From contig OZ244931.1 of NCBI GenBank assembly GCA_965222215.1, positions 1,922,001-1,986,000 on the forward strand: a stretch of 64,000 nucleotides of DNA. The letters are read 5' to 3'. A program made the position numbers and the translations under genes. Of the stretch, positions 45,099 through 54,905 are shown in pieces (positions within the stretch are counted from its first letter, which is position 1; every line of letters starts with the position of its first letter). Below the pieces are notes generated by a model. That model saw only the letters and a list, made by a program, of their open reading frames with translations, searched no databases and was not told the origin of the DNA. The DNA comes from JABJAG01 sp965222215. Lineage in GTDB: Bacteria > Pseudomonadota > Alphaproteobacteria > UBA6615.

Positions 45099-46083
45099 GG
45101 GCCGTCTCCCCCTCACCGGCATCCGGCGCTTTCAAGCCCTCGACCTCGAACGTCAGGTCCCGGAAAACGTCCTCCAGACGGCCGCGTTCGACAAAGATTT
45201 CACTCACGTCGATACCCTTTTCGTCGATCGCAGCGCGGACGGGGATAAGGATTTCCGACCCCTTCGCCGCAACGGCCAGCAGTTCGACGGTACCGGCCAC
45301 CTCGGCGGATTTCTGAACCCCCACGACTTCCGGCAGCGCGTTCAGCAACGCGGTGCAGCTTTCGACTTGTGCCGCCGGCAGCCGGATGCCCACGGCATTG
45401 TGCAGCCGCGACCGCGCCTGGAGGCTCAGCGGATCCTGATCGGCCACCAGTTTTCCCTTGGCGATGATGATGGCGCGTGAACAAACCGCCTCGACCTCTT
45501 CGAGGATGTGCGTCGAAATAATCACGGCTTTCTTGCCCGCCATTTCCGTCAGCAACTCACGCACTTCATGTTTCTGATTCGGATCGAGGCCATCGGTCGG
45601 CTCGTCGAGGATCAGAACGTCGGGATCGTGAACGATCGCCTGGGCCAGCCCGACACGACGCTTGTAGCCCTTCGAAAGGGTCTCGATCGGCTGGTGGAGC
45701 ACATTGTCGATGTGAAGCTTCTCGATCGCATATTCGATCCCGCGTTTCGAATCCGCGGCCGAAAGCCGACGGACCTTGCACACGAAATTGAGCAGCGCGA
45801 TCGGTGTCATATCCCCGTACAGCGGTGCGCCTTCAGGCAGGTATCCGATCCGGCGCTTGATCGCCAGCGGCTCGCGCTCGACGTCATGGCCGCAGACCTC
45901 GACCTGGCCCTCGGTCGGTGCCAGGAAACCGGTTACGATTTTCATCGTCGTGGATTTTCCGGCGCCATTCGGGCCCAGAAATCCCAGGACCTCACCGCGG
46001 TCAACGGAGAACGACACGTCATCCACGGCAGTGATCGGTCCAAACCTTTTGGTCAGACCCTGAATATCCAGGAGCTTTGTCAC
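45091..46083 (-). CDS. GldA-like ABC ATPase
   Basis: 330 residues from GTG 46083, preceded by GGAGGGAGAG; the frame extends 64 codons upstream to 46275 without domain similarity. Walker A GPNGAGKST, signature LSKGYKRRVGLAQA (the K of SKG is typical of the group), Walker B VLILDEPTDGLD and switch His in STHILEE are present. The C-terminal 85 residues form the DUF4162-like extension. First gene of the five-gene operon. Confidence 0.9.
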   Translation of the reverse strand: MTKLLDIQGLTKRFGPITAVDDVSFSVDRGEVLGFLGPNGAGKSTTMKIVTGFLAPTEGQVEVCGHDVEREPLAIKRRIGYLPEGAPLYGDMTPIALLNFVCKVRRLSAADSKRGIEYAIEKLHIDNVLHQPIETLSKGYKRRVGLAQAIVHDPDVLILDEPTDGLDPNQKHEVRELLTEMAGKKAVIISTHILEEVEAVCSRAIIIAKGKLVADQDPLSLQARSRLHNAVGIRLPAAQVESCTALLNALPEVVGVQKSAEVAGTVELLAVAAKGSEILIPVRAAIDEKGIDVSEIFVERGRLEDVFRDLTFEVEGLKAPDAGEGETAHA

Positions 46084-46370
46084 GGCTCTCTCCCTCCAAC
46101 CCTGCCAGTTCAACGACTGGCCGACTTGTTCGATCAGTCTACCGGCCCGCTTCCAGGCCGAGGATTTATTGTTTTCATTCAGCCAGTTGATTGCGCTGGC
46201 CGTCCGATCGCGGAACGATTTAGGCGCTTGGCGCGCACGATTCAAGTAACAGAGAACACCGGTCCGGGTTCTCATCGAGCCGCGTTCGCCCTTTTCCAGA
46301 ACGAGCCGCGGGAAACTACGTCAATACACCGCGCGGCATCAGCGGCAAACACATGATTTTGAACAGAATT
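46084..46370. other. Intergenic region upstream of the Gld-type operon
   Basis: About 290 bp between the start of the ATPase gene and the end of the upstream membrane protein gene. It should hold the operon's promoter; I see no clear promoter boxes, hairpin or small gene. ORFs across it are extensions or shadows. Confidence 0.5.
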
Positions 46371-47105
46371 TCACGAGAGCGGGCATTTCTCCCCCGACAC
46401 CAGAACGAACGCGCGTGGCCCCGCCACCACGCTAAACCTGTATTCGATATTCCCGACGGCAACCGAATGGTGTACCGGCAGGACGCCTTCGGCCTGGGAT
46501 GTCTCGCCGCCGGGGTGTGCAAAATTCAGTGAGACCGGCGCTGCCGGGTCGAACCAGGCTTCCGGCTGGTTGTTCGCATTTCGCGCCGCCGTGCCGGAAC
46601 CGGTCACGGTGATGGTGCCGTCCGCGAAGCTGACCGATCCATTGGCACCCCGATTGATCTCGTTGTTCACGATAAACCGTTTGGACGGCCCGAGCGGCTC
46701 GCACGCAACATCGTCGCGTGCAATCGCAACAAGCTCGCGGATGCGCGCCTGCGAGACACCTTCGCCGAGACGTTCGCGCACGGCATCCATGATGGCCTGT
46801 TCCCCTTCGCTGGGAACGTCCTCCTGATATCGTCGGCGCCAGTCAGCCACGCGGTCTTGCTCGGTCCGCAACGCCGCCTTGAGGCCGGCGATTTCGGACC
46901 GCAGTTTCTCACTGTCGTCCATCTCCACCGTGAGGCGTTCTTCAAGTTCCGCGACACGCTGCTGGGCGATCTCGGTGCCGATGTCATGCGCCCAAAAGCC
47001 GACACCGACGCCGACCGCAAGCACGATGATCCACCGGAACAGCGTTCCGAATACCTGTCGTCGCCGTCTCTTGCGGCTTCGTTCTTCTGAAAGTCCTAGT
47101 GACAT
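46371..47105 (-). CDS. Membrane-anchored coiled-coil protein of unknown function
   Basis: 244 residues from ATG 47105. A very basic start (RSRKRRRRQ) precedes one membrane helix (about 21-42), then a coiled coil (about 47-95) and a C-terminal globular domain with NRGANGSVSFADGTITVTGSG and FSVVAGPRAFVLVSGEKC. Positive-inside topology puts the domain in the periplasm. I do not recognise the family. The TauE gene lies just upstream on the same strand (22 bp). Confidence 0.72.
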   Translation of the reverse strand: MSLGLSEERSRKRRRRQVFGTLFRWIIVLAVGVGVGFWAHDIGTEIAQQRVAELEERLTVEMDDSEKLRSEIAGLKAALRTEQDRVADWRRRYQEDVPSEGEQAIMDAVRERLGEGVSQARIRELVAIARDDVACEPLGPSKRFIVNNEINRGANGSVSFADGTITVTGSGTAARNANNQPEAWFDPAAPVSLNFAHPGGETSQAEGVLPVHHSVAVGNIEYRFSVVAGPRAFVLVSGEKCPLS

Positions 47106-47127
47106 GCTGCCTTGTAGTTCGTCGCGG

Positions 47128-48048
47128 TTAGCCGAACAGCCCGAATTCGCGCAATGCGATGAAACCCATCGCCACCCCGATAATCGCAAAAAGTATGGCG
47201 ATTGTGCGTTCCATCGCGTGCTGGGTGATCTTGCCCTGCAGCCGCGGTCCGATCTGCCCGCCGATGATCACACCTGGAATGGTGTAACATACGAGGTTCC
47301 AGGGGATAACGTTTGCGCCGCCGGCCGCGATCAAAGCCGACACCTGCGTAAAGGAAGCAGCGGCGATCGTCACGATCACGATAAATACCGACGTCGCCGC
47401 CGCAACAGGCACGGGCACATGATTGCGCTTGACCAGTTGCGGCATGATGACTTCGCCAATGCCCACACCGAGCAGGCCCGTCAGGAACGCGCCAATGCCG
47501 GTCGTGGCCGCTCCGTCGGCGCCCTGCTTCGGCTTCTTGAAGTTGTAGGTGATGCCCACAGCGTCGGTTACGCTCACCGGTTCGCGGCCGGTGCCTTCGA
47601 ATTTATCGTGTTCATCTTCGGCCAGCATCTCCTGCGGCGGATGATGCCTGAAGATGATCGGCGCAAGGACGAGCATCAGCAGCGCATACGCACCTTTCAG
47701 AAGCGCCTCCTGTTCCTTCAGGGTCGCGAGCATGAGCGCGCCGACAATCGCGACCGGAATTGCGACCATCAGGAACGGAACTGCGCTGCGAAAGTGGATC
47801 AGCTTCTTGCGGTAATACCCGACGAAACCGGAGGAAAACCCGAAAACCTCGGTCATGAGCGCAGTGCCGATAGCCGCCGCCGTTCCCGCGAGCAGATATT
47901 CAGGATCCAGAATGGGAAAAATAATCAGAAAAATCGGCGCAAACAGCGCTGCTCCCCCGATGCCGCTCAGCATCGCGGTCGTCGCCACGCCTATCGATAC
48001 CGGAAACATAAACCAGTAGCGGGTCCAGTCGAGATCCGCGAATTCCAT
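47128..48048 (-). CDS. TauE/SafE family permease
   Basis: 306 residues with about eight membrane segments in two halves. The pseudo-symmetric motifs MLSGIGGAALFAPIFL (first half) and GLLGVGIGEVIMPQLV (second half) match the TauE/SafE sulfite/organosulfur exporter family. A charged loop (about 140-165) joins the halves. Exported anion unknown. Divergent from the SDR gene at 48256. Confidence 0.87.
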   Translation of the reverse strand: MEFADLDWTRYWFMFPVSIGVATTAMLSGIGGAALFAPIFLIIFPILDPEYLLAGTAAAIGTALMTEVFGFSSGFVGYYRKKLIHFRSAVPFLMVAIPVAIVGALMLATLKEQEALLKGAYALLMLVLAPIIFRHHPPQEMLAEDEHDKFEGTGREPVSVTDAVGITYNFKKPKQGADGAATTGIGAFLTGLLGVGIGEVIMPQLVKRNHVPVPVAAATSVFIVIVTIAAASFTQVSALIAAGGANVIPWNLVCYTIPGVIIGGQIGPRLQGKITQHAMERTIAILFAIIGVAMGFIALREFGLFG

Positions 48049-48255
48049 CCGTTAGCCCCTGTTCAGCGATTATTTTTGTCGTTGCCCTTCTCCCGGGGCG
48101 GCGCAAGCTAGCGTGCGCGCAACCGAAAATCCACGCGCAATTCAGTGATCTCACATGCGCACTACTGCGCGAATCGCTTGACTCGGGCCCTTGAGTGGAA
48201 ATCATTCCGTCACGCGGCTTTCGCGAAACTCAGCAGACGTTTCTCAGGGGCAAAC

Positions 48256-49161
48256 ATGACAATTCGATTTGACGGACGGGTCGCGATCGTGACCGGCGCG
48301 GGGCACGGGCTCGGAAGGAGCTATGCCCTGGAACTGGGGGCGCGGGGCGCCAAGGTCGTGGTCAACGACCTGGGCGGTGCGATCGACGGCAGCGGCGGCT
48401 CGAAGACGCCGGCCGACGAGGTCGTCGACGAAATTCGCGCCGCGGGCGGCGAAGCGGTCGCCAGCTACGACAGCGTTGCCGAGCAGGAATCGGCAGCGAA
48501 CATCGTCCAGACCGCCGTCGACACGTTCGGTGGCGTCGATATCGTCATCAACAATGCCGGGATTGTGCGCGACAAAACATTCCACAAGATGTCGCTCGAC
48601 GACTATGAGTTCGTCGTGAAGGTCCACTTCCTGGGTTCGATCTACGTCACCCATGCCGCGTACCCCTACATGCGCGACGCGAACTACGGTCGCATCCTCA
48701 TGGTCTCGTCGAATTCAGGCCTGTACGGCAACTTCGGGCAGACCAACTATTCGGCCGCGAAGATGGCCGTGGTCGGCTTCATGAATACGCTCAAGCTGGA
48801 GGGGGCGCGCAACAACATCGTCGTGAATGCGCTCGCCCCGTTGGCGGCCACACGCATCGCAGAACCGTCGGGTATCTTCGAGACCTACGATCGCGAACTG
48901 GTTACCACCGACGCCGTCGCCGCGATGGTCGCGTATCTGGTGAGCGAGGACTGCACGGACAGCGGCAACGTCATCGCCGCAACGGCGGGCTACTACTCGC
49001 GCATCCAGGTCATGGAAAGCCAGGGCGTGCAGGTCGACCCGCGCGCGCCGATCAGCCCCGAACGCATCGCGGAGATGTGGCCGCAAATCGTCGAGATGAA
49101 CGACCCCCGCCCCTACAACGACGCGGTCGAGAACCTTACCGACGTGATGGCGAAGGAGTGA
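48256..49161 (+). CDS. MFE-type short-chain dehydrogenase (3-hydroxyacyl-CoA DH-like)
   Basis: 301 residues from ATG 48256. TGAGHGLGRSYA (nucleotide site), VVNDLGGA, NNAGIVRD, the active-site Ser in SSNSGLYGNFG and YSAAK are all intact. The VVNDLGGAIDGSGGSKTPAD insert is typical of the SDR domain of peroxisomal multifunctional enzyme 2 and its bacterial relatives, which oxidise 3-hydroxyacyl-CoA. Converges with the acyl-CoA synthetase gene (1 bp between stops), which fits CoA-thioester catabolism. Confidence 0.88.
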   Translation: MTIRFDGRVAIVTGAGHGLGRSYALELGARGAKVVVNDLGGAIDGSGGSKTPADEVVDEIRAAGGEAVASYDSVAEQESAANIVQTAVDTFGGVDIVINNAGIVRDKTFHKMSLDDYEFVVKVHFLGSIYVTHAAYPYMRDANYGRILMVSSNSGLYGNFGQTNYSAAKMAVVGFMNTLKLEGARNNIVVNALAPLAATRIAEPSGIFETYDRELVTTDAVAAMVAYLVSEDCTDSGNVIAATAGYYSRIQVMESQGVQVDPRAPISPERIAEMWPQIVEMNDPRPYNDAVENLTDVMAKE

Positions 49162-49162
49162 G

Positions 49163-50695
49163 CTAACCCTCGCCCTCGGCATCGAGTTGGTTGCGCAGTT
49201 CGCGTTTGACGATCTTGCCGTAGTTGTTCTTCGGCAGGGATGCCGCAAAGCGGTAATCCTTCGGACGCTTGAAGCGTGCGATGTTGTCGAGGCACAGCTT
49301 GTCGAGTTCCGATATCTCCACCTCCGCCCCTTGACGAGGCGCAACGAAGGCCACGACCTCCTCGCCCCATTCCTCATGCGGCCGTCCGACGACCGCGCAT
49401 TCGACCACATCCGGATGGCGCAGGAGCACTTCCTCGATCTCCCGGGGATAGATGTTGGTCCCGCCGGAAATGATCATGTCCTTGGAGCGGTCCTTGAGGG
49501 TCAGGTACCCGTCGGCGTCGAAGGCCCCCATGTCGCCCGTGTGGAGCCAGCCGCCGCGCAGGGACTCCGCCGTGGCGTCGGGGCGGTTCCAGTAACCATT
49601 CATGACGACGGCCCCGCGCACCAGGATTTCACCGACCTCACCAACCGGCAGTTCGTTGTCGTCGCCGTCAACCACTTGCACCTCGACCACGGACTGGGCA
49701 TAGCCGACCGAGCCCAACCTTTCCTCGTAGCGCGGGTGATCCGCCGCCGCGTGGTCTTCGCGCGGCAGCACCGTGATGCACATCGGGCTTTCGCCCTGGC
49801 CGTAGATCTGGATGAACTTCTGCCCGAACCGGTCTAGCGCCCCCTTCAGGTCGGCGACATACATCGGCCCGCCACCGTAAGTGACGGTGCGCAAGTTCGG
49901 CGCGTCGCCGCCGCCCGGATGGTTCACCAGGCGCTTCACCATGGTCGGCGCGGCGAACAGGGAAACCTCTTCAAGTTTCTCGCAGAGCTCGAGGATTTCA
50001 TCCGGCTCGAATCCGCCGGATTCCGGGACCACCTGTCGTGCGCCGACGGCAAGATGCGGGATGCCGTAGAATCCGGAGCCGTGCGACATCGGCGCCGGAT
50101 GCAGCGCGGCCCCGTTCACCGGCACCCGGTCGACGTCGATGAAGTAGGCGAACATCATCTCCCAGAGATTGCGGTGGGACAGCATCGCGCCCTTGGGATT
50201 GCCGGTCGTGCCCGACGTGTAGAAAAGCCAGGCGAGGTCGTCGTCGCCGGAGCCCGCCATGTCCGCCGGATCGCCCTCGCGAAACGCGCGGTAGTCGGCC
50301 TCCCCGACCACCACGATCGGAAGCTTGCGGCCCGCGATCTCAGCGCCTTTCGCGGCCTTTTCCGCAAGATCGGGCGTGACAAACAGCGCGCTCGCTCCGG
50401 AGTCATCGAGGATGTAGGCGAGCTCCTTCTCATGCAGCTTGTTGTTGATCGGCAGCGCCGTCATGCCGGCGTGCAGCGCACCGTGAAACGCCTCAAGATA
50501 TTCGGGCGTGTTGGTCATGAACAGCCCGGTCCGGTCGCCAGGCTTTAGGCCGAGGGTGCCGCGCATGGCGCCGGCGAGGCCAGACACCCGGCGCGCGAGG
50601 GTCGCGTAGTCGCAATAGTCCGCCGTGCCATGGGAAATCGCCACGCGATCGGGGAAGGAACGGGCTGCGCGCACAAGTAACTGGTTGAGATTCAT
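49163..50695 (-). CDS. Acyl-CoA synthetase (AMP-forming)
   Basis: 510 residues from ATG 50695 (GGAGG upstream). ANL-family motifs: LFYTSGTTGNPKGAML (A3 loop), YGQGESPMC, GWLHTGDMGAFDADGYL and KDMIISGGTNIYPREIEEVL. Near the C-terminus PKNNYGKIVKREL has the catalytic Lys. It activates a carboxylic acid as acyl-AMP and then CoA thioester; the chain type cannot be deduced. Confidence 0.92.
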   Translation of the reverse strand: MNLNQLLVRAARSFPDRVAISHGTADYCDYATLARRVSGLAGAMRGTLGLKPGDRTGLFMTNTPEYLEAFHGALHAGMTALPINNKLHEKELAYILDDSGASALFVTPDLAEKAAKGAEIAGRKLPIVVVGEADYRAFREGDPADMAGSGDDDLAWLFYTSGTTGNPKGAMLSHRNLWEMMFAYFIDVDRVPVNGAALHPAPMSHGSGFYGIPHLAVGARQVVPESGGFEPDEILELCEKLEEVSLFAAPTMVKRLVNHPGGGDAPNLRTVTYGGGPMYVADLKGALDRFGQKFIQIYGQGESPMCITVLPREDHAAADHPRYEERLGSVGYAQSVVEVQVVDGDDNELPVGEVGEILVRGAVVMNGYWNRPDATAESLRGGWLHTGDMGAFDADGYLTLKDRSKDMIISGGTNIYPREIEEVLLRHPDVVECAVVGRPHEEWGEEVVAFVAPRQGAEVEISELDKLCLDNIARFKRPKDYRFAASLPKNNYGKIVKRELRNQLDAEGEG

Positions 50696-50757
50696 GGATA
50701 ACTCCGCCTCCGACACGCTAGAATGACCCACGGCACAAACGACGACAAGATCAGACC

Positions 50758-51462
50758 ATGTACGAACTCTACTACTGGCCGACGATACAGGGGCGCGGCG
50801 AGTTTATCCGCCTGCTGCTCGAAGACGTGGGCGCTGACTACACGGATGTGATCCGCAAGCCCGAGGCCGAAGGCGGCGGGCGCGACGCACTGCTGGCGCT
50901 GATCGACGAAACCGGGCATTTCGCGCCGCCGATCCTGAAGGACGGCGACACCTTCGTCTCCCAGACACCGCTGATCATGGACCACCTCGGCGCGAAACAC
51001 GGCCTCGCCCCTGCCGACGATGCCGGGCGCCGCGAGGCGCTGCGCCTGTCGATGCTGCTGGCCGACTTCCTGGTCGAGGCGCACGACGTACACCACCCGC
51101 TGGCCAAGGAGTTCTTCTACGAGGACCAGCGCGATGAGGCGCTGCGCCGCGCGCCGAGTTTCCGCGACACGCGCATCCCCAAGTTCTACGGCTATTTCGA
51201 GCGGCTGATCGCCGCCAATAGCGGACATCTCGTGGCGGGCGGCCTCTCCCACGCGGATTTCTCGTTGTTCCAGGTGGTCGAGGGCATGCGCTACGCCTTC
51301 CCGGAGGCCTCGGCCCGGCTGGAGCCGGACTACCCCGGTCTCGTCGCGCTGCACAGAGAGATCGCCGACCGGCCCAACATCAAGGCATATGCCGCTTCAG
51401 ATCGCCGCATCCCGTTCAACGAACACGGCATCTTCCGCCACTATCCGGAACTGGATGGTTAA
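50758..51462 (+). CDS. Glutathione S-transferase family protein
   Basis: 234 residues. N-terminal thioredoxin-like domain (YELYYWPTIQGRGEFIRLLL, PPILKDGDTFVSQTPLIMDHLG) and a helical C-terminal domain (HADFSLFQVVEGM). Tyr5 or Tyr6 could be the catalytic residue, as in sigma/alpha-type GSTs. The last 4 bp overlap the convergent metallo-hydrolase gene. Confidence 0.87.
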   Translation: MYELYYWPTIQGRGEFIRLLLEDVGADYTDVIRKPEAEGGGRDALLALIDETGHFAPPILKDGDTFVSQTPLIMDHLGAKHGLAPADDAGRREALRLSMLLADFLVEAHDVHHPLAKEFFYEDQRDEALRRAPSFRDTRIPKFYGYFERLIAANSGHLVAGGLSHADFSLFQVVEGMRYAFPEASARLEPDYPGLVALHREIADRPNIKAYAASDRRIPFNEHGIFRHYPELDG

Positions 51463-52460
51463 TGGTCGTGGCTGCAGTTGGGGTGCTCGCTCATCCCCTT
51501 TGACTTCCGCCAGTCGTAGAACTCGGCGAGGCCGGCGAACACTTCCATGGGCGTCATCCCCTCTTCGGGGCTTTTGCCCTCCAACTCTCGGTAGATGGCG
51601 ACCACGTTCGCGAACACGCGCTGGCCGTCGTCCCAATCCTCGAAGTTTGCGAGCGCGATGTCCTTCGATGCCTCCATCGCGTTAAGGCCGGCGTCGTAGC
51701 GCTTGCGCACCTCGTGCTCGAGCTCCTCCAGGTAGGCCTTGAACCGGCGCACCTCGTCCTGGCCCGACACGGGGCCATGCCCCGGAACGACAACGTCGGG
51801 ATTAAGTTCGAGGATCTTGTCGCAGGCCTTCTTCCAGTTCTCGACGGGGCCGTCCCAAATCACCGGGTGGCCGCCCACGAACAGGATATCGCCCGCGTAG
51901 AGCAGATTCTCCTCGGGGATATGCACCAGCAGGTCGCCGCGCGTGTGGGCCGGGCCGACGTTGTAGAGATCGACGTGCTTGTCGCCGACCTTCACCGCGT
52001 GATGATCCTCGAACACTGTGGTCGGATGGGTCAGCTCGATACCGTTGAAGTCGAAGGCGGAGAAGCAATATTCGAGGAATTCCCCGAGCACACCGGATTC
52101 GTGGGTCTGGCCCATGAGTTCGAGCAGCGTTTCCGGAAGGAAATGGTCGAACTCCTCTGCGCAGCCTTTGGAAGCGATGATCTCGGCTTCCTTGACGAGC
52201 TGGTTGCCCCAGGTGTGGTCAGCGTTCGCGTGGGTATTCACGAGCTTATCGATCCGCTGCGATGACGGTACCGCATCGCGCATCGTACCCAGCATCTCGT
52301 GGGTGAGCGGCAGGTCAAACAGCGTGTCGACGAGCAGCGTCTGGTCGCCGTCGACGATCAGGCCCGCATTCGACCAGCCCCAGCCGCCGTCCGGCAACAG
52401 ATACGCATAAAGCCCGTTGCCGACCTCGTGCAGGCCCTTGGTATATTCCCACTTCGCCAT
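51459..52460 (-). CDS. Metallo-beta-lactamase-fold hydrolase with HxNxDH motif
   Basis: 333 residues. The MBL metal motif reads THANADH (H77, N79, D81, H82), so the middle His of HxHxDH is Asn. The other metal residues are present (GPAHTRGD, the Asp of LLYAGDILF, and VPGHGPV). Asn in this place is known from a subgroup of MBL-fold proteins and weakens one Zn site. The C-terminus ends in a short His-containing tail (CSHDH). No signal peptide. The FAH-family gene lies upstream on the same strand (48 bp). Substrate unknown. Confidence 0.85.
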   Translation of the reverse strand: MAKWEYTKGLHEVGNGLYAYLLPDGGWGWSNAGLIVDGDQTLLVDTLFDLPLTHEMLGTMRDAVPSSQRIDKLVNTHANADHTWGNQLVKEAEIIASKGCAEEFDHFLPETLLELMGQTHESGVLGEFLEYCFSAFDFNGIELTHPTTVFEDHHAVKVGDKHVDLYNVGPAHTRGDLLVHIPEENLLYAGDILFVGGHPVIWDGPVENWKKACDKILELNPDVVVPGHGPVSGQDEVRRFKAYLEELEHEVRKRYDAGLNAMEASKDIALANFEDWDDGQRVFANVVAIYRELEGKSPEEGMTPMEVFAGLAEFYDWRKSKGMSEHPNCSHDH

Positions 52461-52508
52461 TTTGTTTCCTCTCGAAAGCTTTTCTTGTTTCCCGTCGCCG
52501 GCGGCAGG

Positions 52509-53477
52509 CTATTTCCGCTTTACCACCCGGTTCTTCAGGACGCCGATCCCGGTGACCTCGAGTTCGACGACATCGCCGTCGCTCAAATAGAGGTCGTGTT
52601 CCAGGCCGCAACCCCAGGGCACGGTGCCGGAACAGAAGAGTTCGCCTGGATAGATCGTCTCGGACCGGGACGCGTGCGAGATGCAGTCCTCGAATTTCCA
52701 GTGCATGTCCCGTGAATTGCCGCGCGAGCGCTCTTCGCCGTTGATCCGCACGATCATATCGGCGTTGTAGGGGTCGAAGGAATCCGCCGTGACGATGCAC
52801 GGCCCGACGATATTACCCGTCTCGAAGTCCTTGCCCTTGCCCGGGCCGAGGCCCGCCGACATTTCCGTGGCCTGGGTGTCGCGGGCCGAAATATCGTTGA
52901 AGATCGAGTAGCCGAAAATGACGCCTTTGGCGTCTTCGGGCGAAACATCGCGGCATTTGGTACCGACCCAGGCGGCGAACTCCATCTCGTAGTCGAGCGC
53001 TTCGGAGAATGGCGGCCAGTCGACGTCGTGACCGGTGCCGATAATCCCGAACCGGCTCGGCTTGTAGTAGACGGGCTGCTCGTACCAGATCGGCGGGATG
53101 GCAAACACGCCTTCCCGCTCAAACCGGGCCAGCGCCTCTTCCGGATCCGGCTCCGCATCCGCCTTTTTCTTGCGGAGCATGTTGTAGCCGTTGATCAAAT
53201 GCTCCTCGAAGCACAGAAAGTCGCGCAACTGGGGCGGGTCCGGCACCGGCGTCAGCAATGTGACCTCGGCCAGCGGAATGCCGCCGCCCGCACCCGCCGC
53301 ATCGAGAACTTCACCCGCGCGGTCGAGCGCCGGCTGCCCGGCCTCGATCAGGGCCAGCATGGTCGCGAAGTACGGCTGATTGTCGGCGTCGGCCAACGCG
53401 ACCACGCGCGTCTCGTCCGCGCTCAGCGCGCCTGCCTTCGGTTCACCGTCGCCGGCATGAAACGTTACGAGCTTCAT
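52509..53477 (-). CDS. Fumarylacetoacetate hydrolase family protein
   Basis: 322 residues. The FAH C-terminal fold shows in LDYEMEFAAWVGTKCRDV (metal-binding Glu residues), FGYSIFNDISARDTQ, KDFETGNIVGPCIVT and the late SGTVPWGCG segment. The N-terminal 100 residues form the small FAH_N-like domain (DFLCFEEHLINGYNM). Acts on a 2,4-dioxo acid or related C-C hydrolase/decarboxylase substrate. Probably co-transcribed with the amidohydrolase and MBL genes. Confidence 0.88.
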   Translation of the reverse strand: MKLVTFHAGDGEPKAGALSADETRVVALADADNQPYFATMLALIEAGQPALDRAGEVLDAAGAGGGIPLAEVTLLTPVPDPPQLRDFLCFEEHLINGYNMLRKKKADAEPDPEEALARFEREGVFAIPPIWYEQPVYYKPSRFGIIGTGHDVDWPPFSEALDYEMEFAAWVGTKCRDVSPEDAKGVIFGYSIFNDISARDTQATEMSAGLGPGKGKDFETGNIVGPCIVTADSFDPYNADMIVRINGEERSRGNSRDMHWKFEDCISHASRSETIYPGELFCSGTVPWGCGLEHDLYLSDGDVVELEVTGIGVLKNRVVKRK

Positions 53478-53516
53478 GGATCCCCCGAACCCCTGTGACT
53501 TTCCTGCGTGGCCTGT

Positions 53517-54782
53517 CTATTCGGCCGCGACCTGATCGCGCGCCGACTCTTTTGGCGGCGACTTATGAAATGCGCCGTTCTTCATGATCGCGAGCAGGCG
53601 CGTGCGATCCTGCAGGATGGAAATATCCGCGGCCGGGTCGCCATCGACCAGCAACATATCCGCATACGCGCCCTGCGCGACAACACCGAGCTCGTCCGGG
53701 TGACCCATCAGCTCGCCGCCCTGCTGTGTGGCCGCGCGGATCGCGTCCAGCGGTGAGAAATCGAACTTCTCCACGAACATGAACAGATCGCGCGCATTCT
53801 TCCCGTGCGGGTTCCATTTGAAGCCGTAGTCGCCGCCGGTCAGCACGCGCACGCCGCGTTTGCGCAGTTCGGCCATGGTGCGGCTGACCCGGTCGATTTC
53901 CTTTTCGGCCCGCGCGCGCACGAACTCGCTGGTCTCGACACCATAGGCCTCGGCATCGTGCAGGCGCGCGTAGGGCAGGCCCATCGCCGGCGCCACGAAA
54001 ACCTCGTCGCGACGCGCCTCCAGCATGTCGAGCGCTTCCTCGTCTGCCAGGGTCGCGTGGTAGATGACCCGAACGCCGTTGTGCAGGCACATCTTCACCG
54101 CATCCGCCGAACGGGCATGCGCCGCGACCATCTTGTTGCGCTGGCGCGCCACGGCACAGACGGCGGCGACTTCTTCGTCAGACATCGCCGTGTCCTCGGC
54201 CAGCGGGTCGGGACCCGTTCCCTGCGCGGACGGCACGATCTTGAAGGTATCGACTCCCGCGCGGGCGGCCAGCCGGCACGCCTTGCGGAATGCCTCCGGA
54301 CCGTCGAGAACCACGGCATAGCCGTCGCTCTTTCCGATATCTCCGAAACCGCCGGTGACCGTCATCTGGCGCGTTGCGGCTTTCAGTCGCGGTCCGGGAA
54401 TGTCACCGGTGTTAATCGCATCGCGGATCGCGATATCGATATTGTCGCGGGCCGACGAGCCGCTGAACATGCTGGTGAACCCGTGGCTGAGCAGGAATTC
54501 GGCGTTCTTTGCCGTCTCCAGCACGTGCCGCTCCGGTGTGAGCTCCGTCAGCCCTTCGAGCGTGGGCGAATCCAGGAAACTGATATGCGCATGGGCATCG
54601 ATCAGGCCGGGCATCAGGGTAGCGCCTGCCCCGTCCACGATCTCGCCCCCCGGGGCGTCAATCGCGTCGCCATCACGCGCAACCTGTGCAATGCGCTCAC
54701 CCTTGACGAGGACTTCGCCCGGGAACGGCGCCGCGCCCGTCCCGTCAATGATCTGCACGTTCCGGAACAACGTCTCCGACAT
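53517..54782 (-). CDS. Amidohydrolase (imidazolonepropionase/prolidase-like)
   Basis: 421 residues. The metal motif HAHISF follows the strand LMPGLIDAH, with later ligand regions VAAHARS and VIYHATLADEEALD and the Asp of LTGGDYGFKW. The ends form the small beta-sandwich (LVKGERIAQVAR; AYADMLLVDGDPAADI). Typical of Zn-dependent Xaa-Pro dipeptidase-like or imidazolonepropionase-like amidohydrolases. No signal peptide. Divergent from the DapA-like gene. Confidence 0.88.
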   Translation of the reverse strand: MSETLFRNVQIIDGTGAAPFPGEVLVKGERIAQVARDGDAIDAPGGEIVDGAGATLMPGLIDAHAHISFLDSPTLEGLTELTPERHVLETAKNAEFLLSHGFTSMFSGSSARDNIDIAIRDAINTGDIPGPRLKAATRQMTVTGGFGDIGKSDGYAVVLDGPEAFRKACRLAARAGVDTFKIVPSAQGTGPDPLAEDTAMSDEEVAAVCAVARQRNKMVAAHARSADAVKMCLHNGVRVIYHATLADEEALDMLEARRDEVFVAPAMGLPYARLHDAEAYGVETSEFVRARAEKEIDRVSRTMAELRKRGVRVLTGGDYGFKWNPHGKNARDLFMFVEKFDFSPLDAIRAATQQGGELMGHPDELGVVAQGAYADMLLVDGDPAADISILQDRTRLLAIMKNGAFHKSPPKESARDQVAAE

Positions 54783-54905
54783 CGTTCATTCCCCCTTGTT
54801 CGAACCGTCATTGAACGTGGCCGCCGAAGAAGCGTCAACCGCTCGACAGTCCATCGGCCAAATCCTAACGTGGGTACATATTTAATCCATTGATCCGGAA
54901 CAAAA

